This document shows, in pieces, positions 1 to 50,000 of a DNA stretch of 50,000 nucleotides (within the stretch, counting starts at the first letter, position 1; each line of letters begins with the position of its first letter). Made by a program: the position numbers and the translations under genes. The stretch is from Stramonita haemastoma (Eukaryota > Mollusca > Gastropoda > Neogastropoda > Muricidae): NCBI GenBank assembly GCA_030674155.1, contig CM060316.1, positions 72,815,631-72,865,630 of the forward strand, in the 5' to 3' direction. The notes beneath the pieces are model-generated. The model was not told the DNA's origin, made no database searches, and worked only from the letters and a program-made list of their open reading frames with translations.

Positions 1-109
1 AATAAAGCACACACAACTTACATACATGCTCACATGTACAACATACACAGAACAGCCTATTGCAGCATTTGTATCGTCATCTATCCCACAGGCCCAAACT
101 GGCCTACTC

Positions 110-312
110 TTGACTTCTATAAATGGCTGGTCAGGATTGGTGTGTGGATGGCACCTCAGTTCATAGTCTCATCCTAAAGATTTGTGGGAGAGTGGAGTCA
201 AGGTCAATGTCAACCCCCAGGGGAAAAAAATCCCCTCAGACACCTCAGCAGACATGTGGCTCCAGACCCTCCTCTGTAACCCTAAGGTCTTAAGGACGTG
301 CTAATCACCTGG
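110..312 (-). repeat. Old family 2 SINE fragment
   Basis: It contains the family 2 core words CAGTTCATAGTCTCATCC, GGGAGAGTGGAGTCA and TCCCCTCAGACACCTC in minus orientation, heavily diverged. Confidence 0.5.
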
Positions 313-843
313 CTGTTCCACTGACCAATTTCATAGGCTTTTCCACTGACCAATTTCATAGGCTTTTCCACTGACCAATTTCATAGGTTTTTCCACTGAC
401 CAATTTCATAGGCTTTTCCACTGACCAATTTCATAGGCTTTTCCACTGACCAATTTCATACGCTTTTCCACTGACCAATTTCATAGGTTTTTCCACTGAC
501 CAATTTCATACGCTTTTCCACTGACCAATTTCATAGGCTTTTCCACTGACCAATTTCATAGGCTTTTCCACTGACCAATTTCATAGCTTTTCCACTGACC
601 AATTTCACAGGTTTTTCCACTGACCAATTTCACAGGCTTTTCCACTGACCAATTTCATAGGCTTTTCCACTGACCAATTTCATAGGCTTTTCCACTGACC
701 AATTTCATAGGCTTTTCCACTGACCAATTTCATAGGTTTTTCCACTGACCAATTTCATAGGCTTTTCCACTGACCAATTTCATAGGTTTTTCCACTGACC
801 AATTTCATAGGTTTTTCCACCGACCAATTTCATAGGCTTTTCA
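313..843. repeat. 25-bp minisatellite, about 21 copies
   Basis: The unit is approximately TTTTCCACTGACCAATTTCA plus TAGGC, repeated head to tail with a few substitutions (GGC/GGT/CGC) and one single-base deletion near 586. It lies in the intron after exon 29. Confidence 0.95.
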
Positions 844-1099
844 TGCACATCCCAGGCACAACCTCTTTAGACAGTAGTCCATCTTTCCAACATGAAAGCA
901 GTCATCACCATGATATACACAGCTCACAACACTCCCGAGACAAAGCACATAGGCAAAGCTTCATCAACAACAAAAAACCCACTACTCCCACTCTATCTCT
1001 ATCTATCTATCTATCCCTTAGTCTGGCGACCGTGGGGCACCCATGAAGACTCGACAACCTACTCCCATCACACCACCACCATATTACTGACCGACCCAC

Positions 1100-41143
<40,044 letters not shown>

Positions 41144-41159
41144 TTTGAAGCCACCTGAA

Positions 41160-41755
41160 AATAATGTTTTCTTTGTTTTATTTCATTTTAAAACCAAACC
41201 ATCAAGTTTCACTTTTTTTAAAATCTAAAATTCACATCAAATATCAGACAATGTCTGAGCTAATATGACCATGAGATAATTTTTTGTTGTTTTTTGTCTT
41301 GTTTTGTTTTTTTGACCATGAGATAATGTTCATTTTTTTTCATTCTAATTGACAATGTACACATAATGACATATAGTACTTACCATTCATTCATTGTGCA
41401 TAATATAATGTATACAAAATGGATTAATCATCCCAGGTCCACTGAGATAAAAGTGAAAAGATTACTAAGAAATATCACACAAAAAACAGCATTACATTTG
41501 ACAGAACATATGATGGCAAGGCCACAAACACTGCAAAATGCAGTACATAAGTTGAAGCAACATTTGTCAGCCGTTCATCTTTTTTTCCCCTGTCACTTAT
41601 CAGATCTGTCAGTCAGGCACACCAGTGCACAGTCTTTAAGTCAGTCCAAAATTACAAGCAGAAAACCATATGTATATTTTCAAACTAAAGCAAGAAGAAA
41701 TTTTCATTCTGGCTAGCTGTGATGACATAAGTGAACAACAACAAATAATCAAAGA
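41160..41755. other. First-intron stretch without recognised gene
   Basis: AT-rich; the phrase GACCATGAGATAAT occurs twice (about 41267 and 41314). No exon is supported. Confidence 0.4.
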
Positions 41756-41759
41756 AACA

Positions 41760-42440
41760 TCATAGCAGAGCTTGAACTTCAACTTGATTTTCATGGGTCC
41801 ATTAACTGATTAAAGCCGCCGCTGTAGTCTAGTGGTTAGGGCGTTGGACTCGTAATCTAAAGGTTGTGGGTTTGATCCCAGCTTTCGGCTATGGCGTTGT
41901 GCCCTTGGAAAAGGCACTTTACGGTTATTTTCTCACCCACCCAGGTGTAAAAGGGGTACCAACCTTGTGTTGGGGGTTAACCCTGCGATAGACTGGCGTC
42001 CTATCCAGGGGGGAGTCTATGACTCTCAGTCGCTTAACGCCACAGAAACCGGGATAAGCACTGGCCAGATGAGCCTTAGGCTCGGGACAGACTTTAACTT
42101 ATTAACTGATTAAGTCATAGGTTCAAATCTTGATGGCATCTGATCAATAAGGCCACAGACTTTTATGATCTCCCAGGTCAACTTCAAGTGCAGACCTGCC
42201 AGTGCCTTACTTCCTTTTGTGTATATGCAGAGGGCCAAATATGTATGCATGTTAAGGTCCCATAATTCATGTCACTATTCAGTGGAGTAGGGAAATTCAA
42301 ACATACCCAGATTACATCCCCAAACTTGGAAATGGTGCAACCTTAATGGGGGCAAAAATGGTGACATATATATTTCAATTATGCAAAATATCACCATTGG
42401 TGAACCTAGGTCTAGCCGAGGAATGAAAAATAAAATAATT
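41760..42440 (+). repeat. Family 6 copy interrupted by a family 1 SINE
   Basis: The left part ends at ATTAACTGATTAA. The right part resumes at 42101 and carries GTCATAGGTTCAAATCTTGA (B-box-like), CTCCCAGGTCAACTTCAAGT and ATCACCATTGGTGAACC. The nested SINE dates family 6 as older. Confidence 0.7.
41814..42100 (+). mobile_element. Family 1 tRNA-headed SINE with perfect 13-bp target-site duplication
   Basis: Flanks ATTAACTGATTAA at 41801-41813 and 42101-42113 are identical. The head GCCGCTGTAGTCTAGTGGTT is full. The anticodon-arm equivalent TTGGACTCGTAATCTAA folds into a 5-bp stem with a 7-base loop reading CGT at the anticodon. Confidence 0.96.
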
Positions 42441-43000
42441 CAGTCACATCATCATGTCAAAGTAGTAAACAAAAAAAAATTGCTCAGTATTACCAAAAGT
42501 TTGATAGCATAAATAACAGAGCAAATTGTGTTCACATAAATTATTAATCAAACTAAGGTGTAAACCCTGGGTTGGCCTTTAAAATGTGTGCCTAGACTAT
42601 TTAACCCTTGAATTAATTTATAAAATAGTCGTTTTCCCCGACGGAATCCTTCAGTTACTTTTTTCCTCTAATAAAGCTGGTATGATGTTCATGCAACTGA
42701 ATGGAATTATCCAGATTTCTGATGTTTGACCTGTTTTGAGGTGATAATTGTATATTTAAAATCACTCATATGTTATGTCATCATGATAAAAAGCACCATA
42801 AAATTTGGTCTTCCTACAATAAAGAAGATTATTTATCACATTAATAAGTGATTAATGCTTCTTAATATATGTTAATCCCACTAATTGTATTAAGTGACTT
42901 ATTCAAGAAGACTTTTAAAACACTAAAAAACTTAGGAAAGCAAGCAGCAAGTTTTGAAGTTTACATTATCTTAAAAATTAAAGGCAGTAACACTCAGGAA
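42441..43000. other. First-intron stretch without recognised gene
   Basis: AT-rich, no features supported. Confidence 0.4.
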
Positions 43001-43155
43001 AATGTTTTTACCTGCAAAATGTAGAGCTCTACGAGATTTTTTCCACACATAAATAAGAGAAACGAAAAGACAAAAAAGTCAACATAAAAAAATAACACAC
43101 ACATGTAATGATGTATATATACATTGAAACTGAGTCTGATGCATGCGCTCGTGCG

Positions 43156-43157
<2 letters not shown>

Positions 43158-43188
<31 letters not shown>

Positions 43189-43213
43189 CACACACACACA
43201 CACACACCACACA
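43158..43213. repeat. (GC)n/(AC)n microsatellite
   Basis: GCGCGCGCGC then interrupted AC. Confidence 0.95.
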
Positions 43214-43215
43214 CA

Positions 43216-43448
43216 TCATCACCATCACCAGGCCAGCTGCAGCATCTATTGTCAGATTAACTTGAAGTTGTACTGACCTCCCCCCCCCCCCCCCACACAC
43301 AAAACATCCTGTAGGGGGGTAAGGGGGAGAGGGGATAACAGCTCCCCTAACCTTCAGTTATATTTAATATATCTGATCTAAAGAATTCACTAATGATCAC
43401 TACTCTTATACTATTAAAAAAAAGTGCCATAAACAGATTTGAAGATCG
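43216..43448 (+). repeat. First copy of a duplicated ~235-bp segment
   Basis: It runs from CATCACCAGGCCAGCTGCAG through a C-run and AGGGGATAACAGCTCCCCTA to GAAGATCGGTACTGT. It is almost identical to 43798-44038; the C-run differs. Confidence 0.92.
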
Positions 43449-43449
43449 G

Positions 43450-43785
43450 TACTGTTTTGCGCTGGCAATTTGAAGACCCGGGTTCGAATCCGGTCGAGGA
43501 AATTTTCTTCCTGGAGTTAACATCAGTGCTGACTCCACTCTCCCCAAAAGTCCTTCGGATGAGACTTTAAACCGAGGCCCCGTGTGCGAACGCACACAGA
43601 ACATCTTGTGCGCACGTTAAATCCTGTTCCGCTTTTCGTAAGAGTAGGCCATCGTGTGCCGGTGGGAACAGATGACAATATTTACAAAAACTGCATACAC
43701 ACAGGGACCGGATGAAAAAAAGCACATGTTGCTTATTCTGTTATCCTCGATATAAAAGAATAAATAAATAAATAAATAACACACA
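43450..43785 (+). mobile_element. Family 2 SINE between the duplicated segments, head truncated
   Basis: It starts inside the tRNA-like head (CTGGCAATTTGAAGACCCGG), has B box GGTTCGAATCC and the full body, and ends in an (AAAT)n tail. Confidence 0.88.
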
Positions 43786-43797
43786 CAGACACACTCA

Positions 43798-44038
43798 TCA
43801 TCATCACCAGGCCAGCTGCAGCATCTATTGTCAGATTAACTTGAAGTTGTACTGACCTGCCCCCCCCCCTCCCCCCCCCACAAAACATCCTGTAGGGGGG
43901 TAAGGGGGAGAGGGGATAACAGCTCCCCTAATCTTCACTTATATTTAATATATATCTGATCTAAAGAATTCACTAATGATCACTACTCTTGTACTATTAA
44001 AAAAAAGTGCCATAAACAGATTTGAAGATCGGTACTGT
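43798..44038 (+). repeat. Second copy of the duplicated ~235-bp segment
   Basis: Same order as 43216-43448; differences are mainly in the C-run, ATATATC/ATATC and a handful of substitutions. Confidence 0.92.
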
Positions 44039-44566
44039 ACTGGTTTTGTAGATATTATAAACATAAGTATTAGAAATCAACCAGTTATCAAAAGTTAACT
44101 TTATCAAGTTTATGTTATCATTAATGGTGTGCTATGTAATGTAATGTAATGTTGGGTTTTGTTTCAAGAACATTCTGTTTTGCTCTCTGGTGTCTGAAAC
44201 TGTTGTTGCTAAGTTTGTTTATTCTGTATTCCTTTCTGTGATGACTTGGCTCCACCCTGTCAAAGAATATATTTTCTGCGTCTAGATCACATGCAAATAC
44301 ACTGTAACAGAGTAAGAACAAAATGGATAATTTTCGAATGACATGGTGATGGTACTGAATGAAAATATTCATCAATCTTTTCCACTAGTACTGCAACTAG
44401 TCTGTAGGAACCCGAACTTAATCAGTCTTCGGGGTTGACTTATCCGATGCGACTTATCCGAGTACCGATCGTCGGATCGATGAAGGTTTGAAAAGAAGAA
44501 AAAGTTGTTATTGTGTTGCTAAGCTAGGCCTAATGATAAATCAAATGATGTCTAAGTTTTTCTTAC

Positions 44567-44650
44567 CGGCCTGGAATCCCTTGCACCTCCTGAGAAGCTG
44601 ATCCCTGAACACACCCTCCAGAGACTACGGACAGAACACACCGCATGAAA
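44567..44650 (-). other. Probable 5' UTR exon 1 of the cadherin gene
   Basis: On the minus strand a strong donor (GCCG|GTAAGA) ends this segment. The next acceptor downstream is that of the signal-peptide exon at 41154. The upper limit is a guess based on a TATA-like stretch near 44680. A 64-codon ORF starting further upstream (44746) crosses this exon but is not in frame with the signal-peptide ATG. If transcribed it would be an upstream ORF. Transcript data are needed to fix the start. Confidence 0.4.
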
Positions 44651-44674
44651 ATAACATGTTCTTCGAGTATCAAC

Positions 44675-44684
44675 GCTATATTTA
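44675..44684 (-). promoter_or_regulatory. TATA-like element upstream of putative exon 1
   Basis: Minus strand reads TAAATATAGC about 110 bases upstream of the exon 1 donor. Its position would place transcription start near 44650. This is an inference from composition only; such AT-rich words occur by chance. Confidence 0.2.
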
Positions 44685-45040
44685 GACATAAACATTTTCA
44701 ATAACCGGTTGGGCAGGTTCGTCCCGCGGTTCTTTGCAACTACCATTTTGATACAAATAACTAAAAAACATGGATGGGCAAGTGTCTACCGAAAAAACAT
44801 TGAATTCTTAAGAATGAATTTGTTGTGAATTTATCAATCTTTTGTTAGGTTAATATCAGAAAAGGGGGAATCCAGTGGAGTCAGAAAAGAGTACAGACGG
44901 TTCCTATAATTTGTATGCATGGAAAAACACGTGGGCCTAACTAAGAATATCCGAAGATGGATTACATGATTTGTGAGGAGCAGGTGCTACATTACAGTCC
45001 TAGGCCTAGGCTACACCTTTGCCGCACGTGAACCCGACTC

Positions 45041-45610
<570 letters not shown>

Positions 45611-45714
45611 GGGTGTAATCTATGCTTGTCTCTTTAGTTCGTTGGTGTTGGATGTCTGTTTTGTTTGCTTATTTAGTTTGTTGTTGTTTTCTTCTTGTTT
45701 TGGTCGGTGTTTAT

Positions 45715-46048
45715 TTATTTACTTATTCTTTTATATCGAGGATAATGGAATAAGCACTCTTGGGCTATTTTTACATCCAGTCCCCGTGTGCATGCAGTTT
45801 TGTAAATCTTGTCATGTTCCCACCGGCACACAATGGCCAACTCTTACGAAAAGCGAAATAGGATTTAACATGTGCGCAAGATGTTCTACGTGTTCGCACA
45901 TGGGGCCTCGGTTTATAGTCTCATCGGAAGACTTTAGGGGAGAGTGGAGTCAGCGCTGATGTTAACTCTAGGAGAAAAATCCCCACAAACGGGAATCGAA
46001 CCCGGGTCGTGAACGAGCACAATGTTCTGACCACTAGGCTATCCCGTC
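45715..46048 (-). mobile_element. Family 2 tRNA-headed SINE, full length
   Basis: A TTTA-type tail at the left, full body, and head at the right with GGGAATCGAACCCGGGTC (B box) and ACTAGGCTATCCCGTCC (A box). A poly-C run follows directly. Confidence 0.92.
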
Positions 46049-46257
46049 CCCCCCCCCCCCCCCCCCCCTCTGTATGGATCAATATTTTTTTGCTCTATGG
46101 TCCTTTTTTTCTCTCTTTTTTTTTTGGGGGGGGGGGGGGGATATTTTTTGTTCGTGGGGTAGAGGGGAGGGGGGAGGGTCTGTTTCTGGGCTATAGCTCC
46201 GAGGTCATAGTGAGATTTTGCCTATGCCACAACTTTTACCAATCTTTAAGGTAACTC

Positions 46258-46276
46258 GGATCCTCTTCGAGGATCC
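46258..46276. other. Perfect short inverted repeat
   Basis: GGATCCTC-TTC-GAGGATCC: an 8-bp stem and 3-base loop followed by TTTT. Context gives it no clear role. Confidence 0.5.
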
Positions 46277-46739
46277 TTTTGTATATTGTCCTGATGTGTT
46301 CATAAGATTGTATAGGCGTGTGCATAAATCTTTTTCTTCTAACTAAAAACAACAAAAACGAAACAAAAAAACCCAACAAAACTGGTTGGCTGGTTGGTTG
46401 CAGAATTTTGTGTTGTCTTATTTCGTTCACTCTATCTGGTGTATGGGAGGCGAGCTATAAGACAGGTTAGCGAGTCGAACAATTGTTATAAATTTTGAAG
46501 ACGAGGGTTCCAGCCTCCAGCTGAGACACCCATTCACCTGACTCCACTTCCCAGAAAGCCCTTCCTAAACATGAGACTATGTAACATTTGACTTGAAAAA
46601 TCTAGCCAGCCTCCTAACCCTAATAGGTTCTTAGCTCTGGCTGTATATAGCATGCTGCCTCAGCTTGTCGCTCAGAACTAATTATCTTGGTTTTGTACTT
46701 GTTCCTGGGCTAGAGAGATCTCCCTGGTTGGCTCAAACC

Positions 46740-47040
46740 CCGGAGCGTCAGATCGCGAACTCAACGTGCTAAACCACTGTGCTGACTCCACTCTCCCCTA
46801 AAGTCTTTCGGATGAGACTATAAATCGAGGCCCCGTGTGCGAACGCACGCAGAACATCTTGCGCACACGTGAAATCCTGCTCCGCTCTTCGTAAGGGTAG
46901 ACCATCGTGTGGCCGTGGGAACGGATGACAGAATTTACAAAAAAACTGCATACATACCGGGACTGGATGTAAAAAAGAACATGGGGGCTTATTCTATTAT
47001 CCTCGATATGAAATAAATAATAATAATAAAAAAAAAACAC
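46740..47040 (+). repeat. Family 2 SINE, head degraded
   Basis: The body from GCTGACTCCACTCTCCCCTA to TATTATCCTCGATATGAAAT is followed by an ATAATAATA tail. The head is replaced by a weak tRNA-like word (GATCGCGAACTCAACGTGCT). Confidence 0.85.
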
Positions 47041-47121
47041 TGGGCTATTCTGTCCCCCAGGTCATTAGGCCTACTTAGAACATTACTAGGCATACTTACG
47101 TGCATTTGGCATACTGCCTAC

Positions 47122-47201
<80 letters not shown>
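47122..47201. repeat. (GT)n microsatellite
   Basis: Pure GT array. Confidence 0.97.
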
Positions 47202-47203
<2 letters not shown>

Positions 47204-47526
47204 ATATTATTTGGCCATGAAGTTATCTTGGAATGTTTAAACCAATATGAAATGTAGCTTTCTTGTGTTTTATTGAGGTTATGATTCATATCACGTTTCT
47301 GTCTGTATTGTAATTGCCCTTCGTGCGATGATTAAAGTGTTTTTTCCTTGACTTGACTTCACTTGACTTGGTGTGTTTTGTATCATCCATACCATGGTCC
47401 ATTCTAGGAAAGATAGCCCACAGTGTGGGCAAGATGTTGCATGTGTTTGCACTGGTACAAGACATTGGGTTATAGCCTAGGTTTAGTGTCTTCCATCGAC
47501 TTGCAGAAGAATGGAATCAAAGTCAT

Positions 47527-47527
47527 T

Positions 47528-47586
<59 letters not shown>

Positions 47587-47617
47587 ACGCACGCACACGC
47601 ACAGCACGCACACACAG

Positions 47618-47688
<71 letters not shown>
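47527..47688. repeat. (AC)n microsatellite with interruptions
   Basis: AC blocks split by CACGCACGCACACGCACAGC and CAACAC. Confidence 0.97.
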
Positions 47689-47698
47689 AAGCTTTGGG

Positions 47699-48050
47699 GG
47701 ACGGATAGCCTAGTGGTCAGAACATTGCGCTGGCAATTTTAAGACCCGGGTTCGAGTCCCGTCGAGGAGATTTTTCTCCTTGAGTTAACATCAGTGCTGA
47801 CTCCACTCTCCCCTAAAGTCCTTCGGATGAAACTTTAAACCGAGGCCCCGTGTGCGAACGCACGCAGAACATCTTGCGCACACGTTAAATCCTGTTCCGC
47901 TTTTCGTAAGAGTAGGCCATCGTGTGCCGGTGGGAACAGATGACATTTACAAAACTGCATACACACAGGGACTGGATGTAAAAAAGCACAAGAGTGCTTA
48001 TTCCATTATCCTCTGATATCAAAGAATAAATCAATCAAATCAAACAATCA
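47699..48050 (+). mobile_element. Family 2 tRNA-headed SINE, full length, best preserved copy
   Basis: A box GGATAGCCTAGTGGTCAGA, B box GGGTTCGAGTCCC, full body and ATAAATCAATCAAATC tail. Confidence 0.94.
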
Positions 48051-48174
48051 AGCTTGTGCTTTTTTGTGGTTGTTTTATTTTGTATTGTGAGGCCTGGATA
48101 AAAAAAAAAATCTTCATTCATTTTTGTTTTTTTGCCATCGTATATTTATATAAAAATTGTCTTTTGAATGCTTT

Positions 48175-48250
48175 AATGAGTCAATTTGGGGGGGAGGAGG
48201 GGGGGGGGGGGGGTTGTGGTGAGGGCGGGATGAAAAAAGTTGTGCAAACT
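48175..48250. repeat. G-rich run
   Basis: GGGGGGAGGAGGGGGGG-type tract; potential G-quadruplex former by composition. Confidence 0.8.
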
Positions 48251-48299
48251 TAATCCTTTACCCTCAAGATAATGTTGACTTGACTTGACCTGACTTGAC

Positions 48300-48412
<113 letters not shown>

Positions 48413-48544
48413 TCGTGTTAAAACAATAAAGATTTCTTTGACCTGACTTGACTTCACATGTTAGCAGAAAGGCCTTTTCCAGCCGAACACTGGATTACTT
48501 CAGATCATAAGTCCAGCTTTTTTTTTTTTTAAATTAAAAAAAAA

Positions 48545-48840
48545 AAGTTCTTTTATATCGAGGATAACAGAATAAGCAATCATGTGCTTTTTTTCATCCG
48601 GTCCCCGTGTGTATGCAGTTTTGTAAATATTGTCATCTGTTCCCACCGGCACACGATGGCCTACTCTTACGAAAAGCGGAACGTGCGCAAGATGCTCGGT
48701 TTTAAAGTCTCATCCGAAGGACTTTTGGGGGAGAGTGGAGTCAGTACTGAAGTTAACTCCAGGAGAAAAATTTCCTCGACCGGACTCGAACCCGGGTCGT
48801 CAAATTGCCAGCGCAATGTTCTGACCACTAGGCTATCCGA
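48545..48840 (-). mobile_element. Family 2 tRNA-headed SINE, internally deleted
   Basis: It has ATATCGAGGATAACAGAATA end, body and a good head (GACTCGAACCCGGGTCGTC, ACTAGGCTATCCGAG). A segment of about 60 bases around the TTAACGTG/CGCACACG region is missing compared with 47699. Confidence 0.9.
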
Positions 48841-49022
48841 GCTATCAGCCCCATCCCCATCGCCTATCATTAAAATTAATGATTATATCCTTTATCCCAA
48901 GGCTGACCCGCTACTCAATGCAATAAAATTGATTTAAATTGAAATTGACTTTTTCTTTTTATTCCGCCTCTGCCACGATTCAAGTTTTGCAATAACAGAA
49001 CAAGTAAACGAAAGTTGACCTG

Positions 49023-49196
49023 ATGCCGAAAATGGATGCTATATTTAGAACTTGCTCGACCGGTATGGAACTGAGAATCAAAAACAATCATAGTGTCCTG
49101 ACGGGACTAGGTGTGTCGGGTGAGAGAACGCATGTCGGCACACAGAGAATAGTACACGGGTGTGCAAGAAGAAAGTGCAAAAGGAAGAGAGAAGTG
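49023..49196 (+). CDS. Weak candidate first coding exon of a divergent plus-strand gene
   Basis: The ATG at 49023 opens 58 codons ending at a very good donor (GAAGTG|GTAAGT). The predicted end is basic (CARRKCKRKRE), like a nuclear localisation signal. No family is recognised and no partner exon is visible before the window edge. It could be chance. Confidence 0.18.
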
Positions 49197-49790
49197 GTAA
49201 GTGAAGTATGGATTATTCGTTTCCATGGATTTGGCGGGTATTGACCCAAAGCTTTGAAAACTATCTGCTACAAAATTAAAGCTGTCAGGAACTGAGGTTG
49301 TTACGTGTACTGTGTAGATTTGCCTTAGACAGTAGGCTTGTGTTGATAACTTAATAAACAGCGATTGAGCCTCGTAAAACACTGACGGATCAATGAGAAA
49401 TGTGAAATGTAGACACATGCAGGCTCCATGGTAAAGTGTAGATTTCACTAGAAATCCTTTATAATTAGTGTTTTCAGACCATCACTTCCGAGAATGATGG
49501 AATTTCAATGTTGTGCCAGACAAAAAAATCTTTCAGGCATTGACTCTGTGAAATAACTGATCAGCTCGAGCATTGCTGGGTTAAGACAAAGATGACTAAA
49601 GTTTGAGGCCCTCACAGGTGTTAACATTAGAACTTACTACAGGTATTACAATATTAGGTTGCTGTGTCCATTGCTAAAACCAAATCGGATACATCCTTTA
49701 GGGCCCAAGTCAAGAGTCATATATAATGTAAGCAGAGGAGCGGATGTATTGTATTGTATATTTCACTTAATGTCACAGCAGAGTTCTCTG
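49197..49790. other. Intergenic or intronic stretch without recognised gene
   Basis: No exon or clear repeat is seen. Confidence 0.4.
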
Positions 49791-49794
49791 CATC

Positions 49795-50000
49795 AAAGTT
49801 GCTTGCTCTCTCTGGGAAGAGCGAATCACCATAATCGTGACAAAGAACAGCTCCTCCCATTTTTTTCTTTTCTTATCTGCATACATACATGTGTATTTGT
49901 TTCCATATCAGACTGGTGTTTTTTTTCTACTGAATTTTGCCAGGGACAACTCTCCTGTTGTTGTGGGTTCTTTTACCTGTGCTGAATGTGTTACATATGG
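49795..50000 (-). repeat. Family 7 SINE-like copy, cut by window edge
   Basis: CTCTGGGAAGAGCGAATCAC and TTTTGCCAGGGACAACTCTC match 21800 and 19190. Confidence 0.6.

Noticed and set aside
313..843. Direct repeat array considered as CRISPR
   Set aside because: Units are contiguous with no unique spacers, and the genome is eukaryotic.
44552..44746. 64-codon minus-strand ORF as the true cadherin N-terminus
   Set aside because: Spliced to exon 2 it is out of frame with the signal-peptide ATG and stops at once; at most it is an upstream ORF.

Overview
This window is eukaryotic, intron-rich animal DNA. Long introns, GT-AG splice sites, many (AC)n microsatellites and several tRNA-headed SINE families all fit a marine invertebrate. 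From the repeat style I infer a mollusc, probably a gastropod, but nothing here fixes the species.

One host gene dominates. It lies on the minus strand and encodes a very long non-classical cadherin. I traced 28 coding exons by hand, from a signal-peptide exon at about 41.1 kb down to about 1.1 kb, and the gene runs off the left edge. A probable non-coding first exon lies at about 44.6 kb. The joined reading frame covers about 1272 residues: signal peptide, eleven consecutive extracellular cadherin (EC) repeats and the start of a twelfth. The Ca-binding inter-repeat linkers (DxNDN type) are spaced about 100-120 residues apart. The transmembrane and cytoplasmic parts lie outside the window, so the orthology group (Fat, Dachsous, CDH23 or Cad89D-like) is left open. 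Three exons (12, 28, 29) hold six single-base deletions, mostly in homopolymer runs. All are compensated by splice phase, so they look like consensus errors rather than gene decay.

The introns are packed with repeats. There are at least seven interspersed families. Family 1 is a tRNA-headed SINE with four copies, each with a target-site duplication. Family 2 is a tRNA-headed SINE with an ATAAAA/ATAAAT tail, in many copies. Family 3 is a roughly 865 bp tRNA-headed composite retroposon with two near-complete copies. Family 4 carries a 5S rRNA-like internal promoter. Families 5-7 are less clear. Long minisatellites and dinucleotide arrays fill much of the rest. Intron 6 carries an intact intronless 298-codon ORF on the plus strand, apparently retroposed into a (CT)n tract, with a decayed LINE 3' end beside it.

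The most striking feature is intron 25 (5528-8119). Its 5' splice donor sits in a minisatellite that repeats the exon end plus donor about ten times (69/75 bp units). Its 3' acceptor sits in a second minisatellite that repeats the acceptor seven times (30 bp units). Every unit length is a multiple of three and in frame with the flanking cadherin exons, so alternative splice choice could yield in-frame isoforms or early stops right beside a Ca-binding linker.

The region to the right of about 44.7 kb looks intergenic. It holds SINEs, microsatellites and one weak candidate first exon of a divergent plus-strand gene at about 49.0-49.2 kb.
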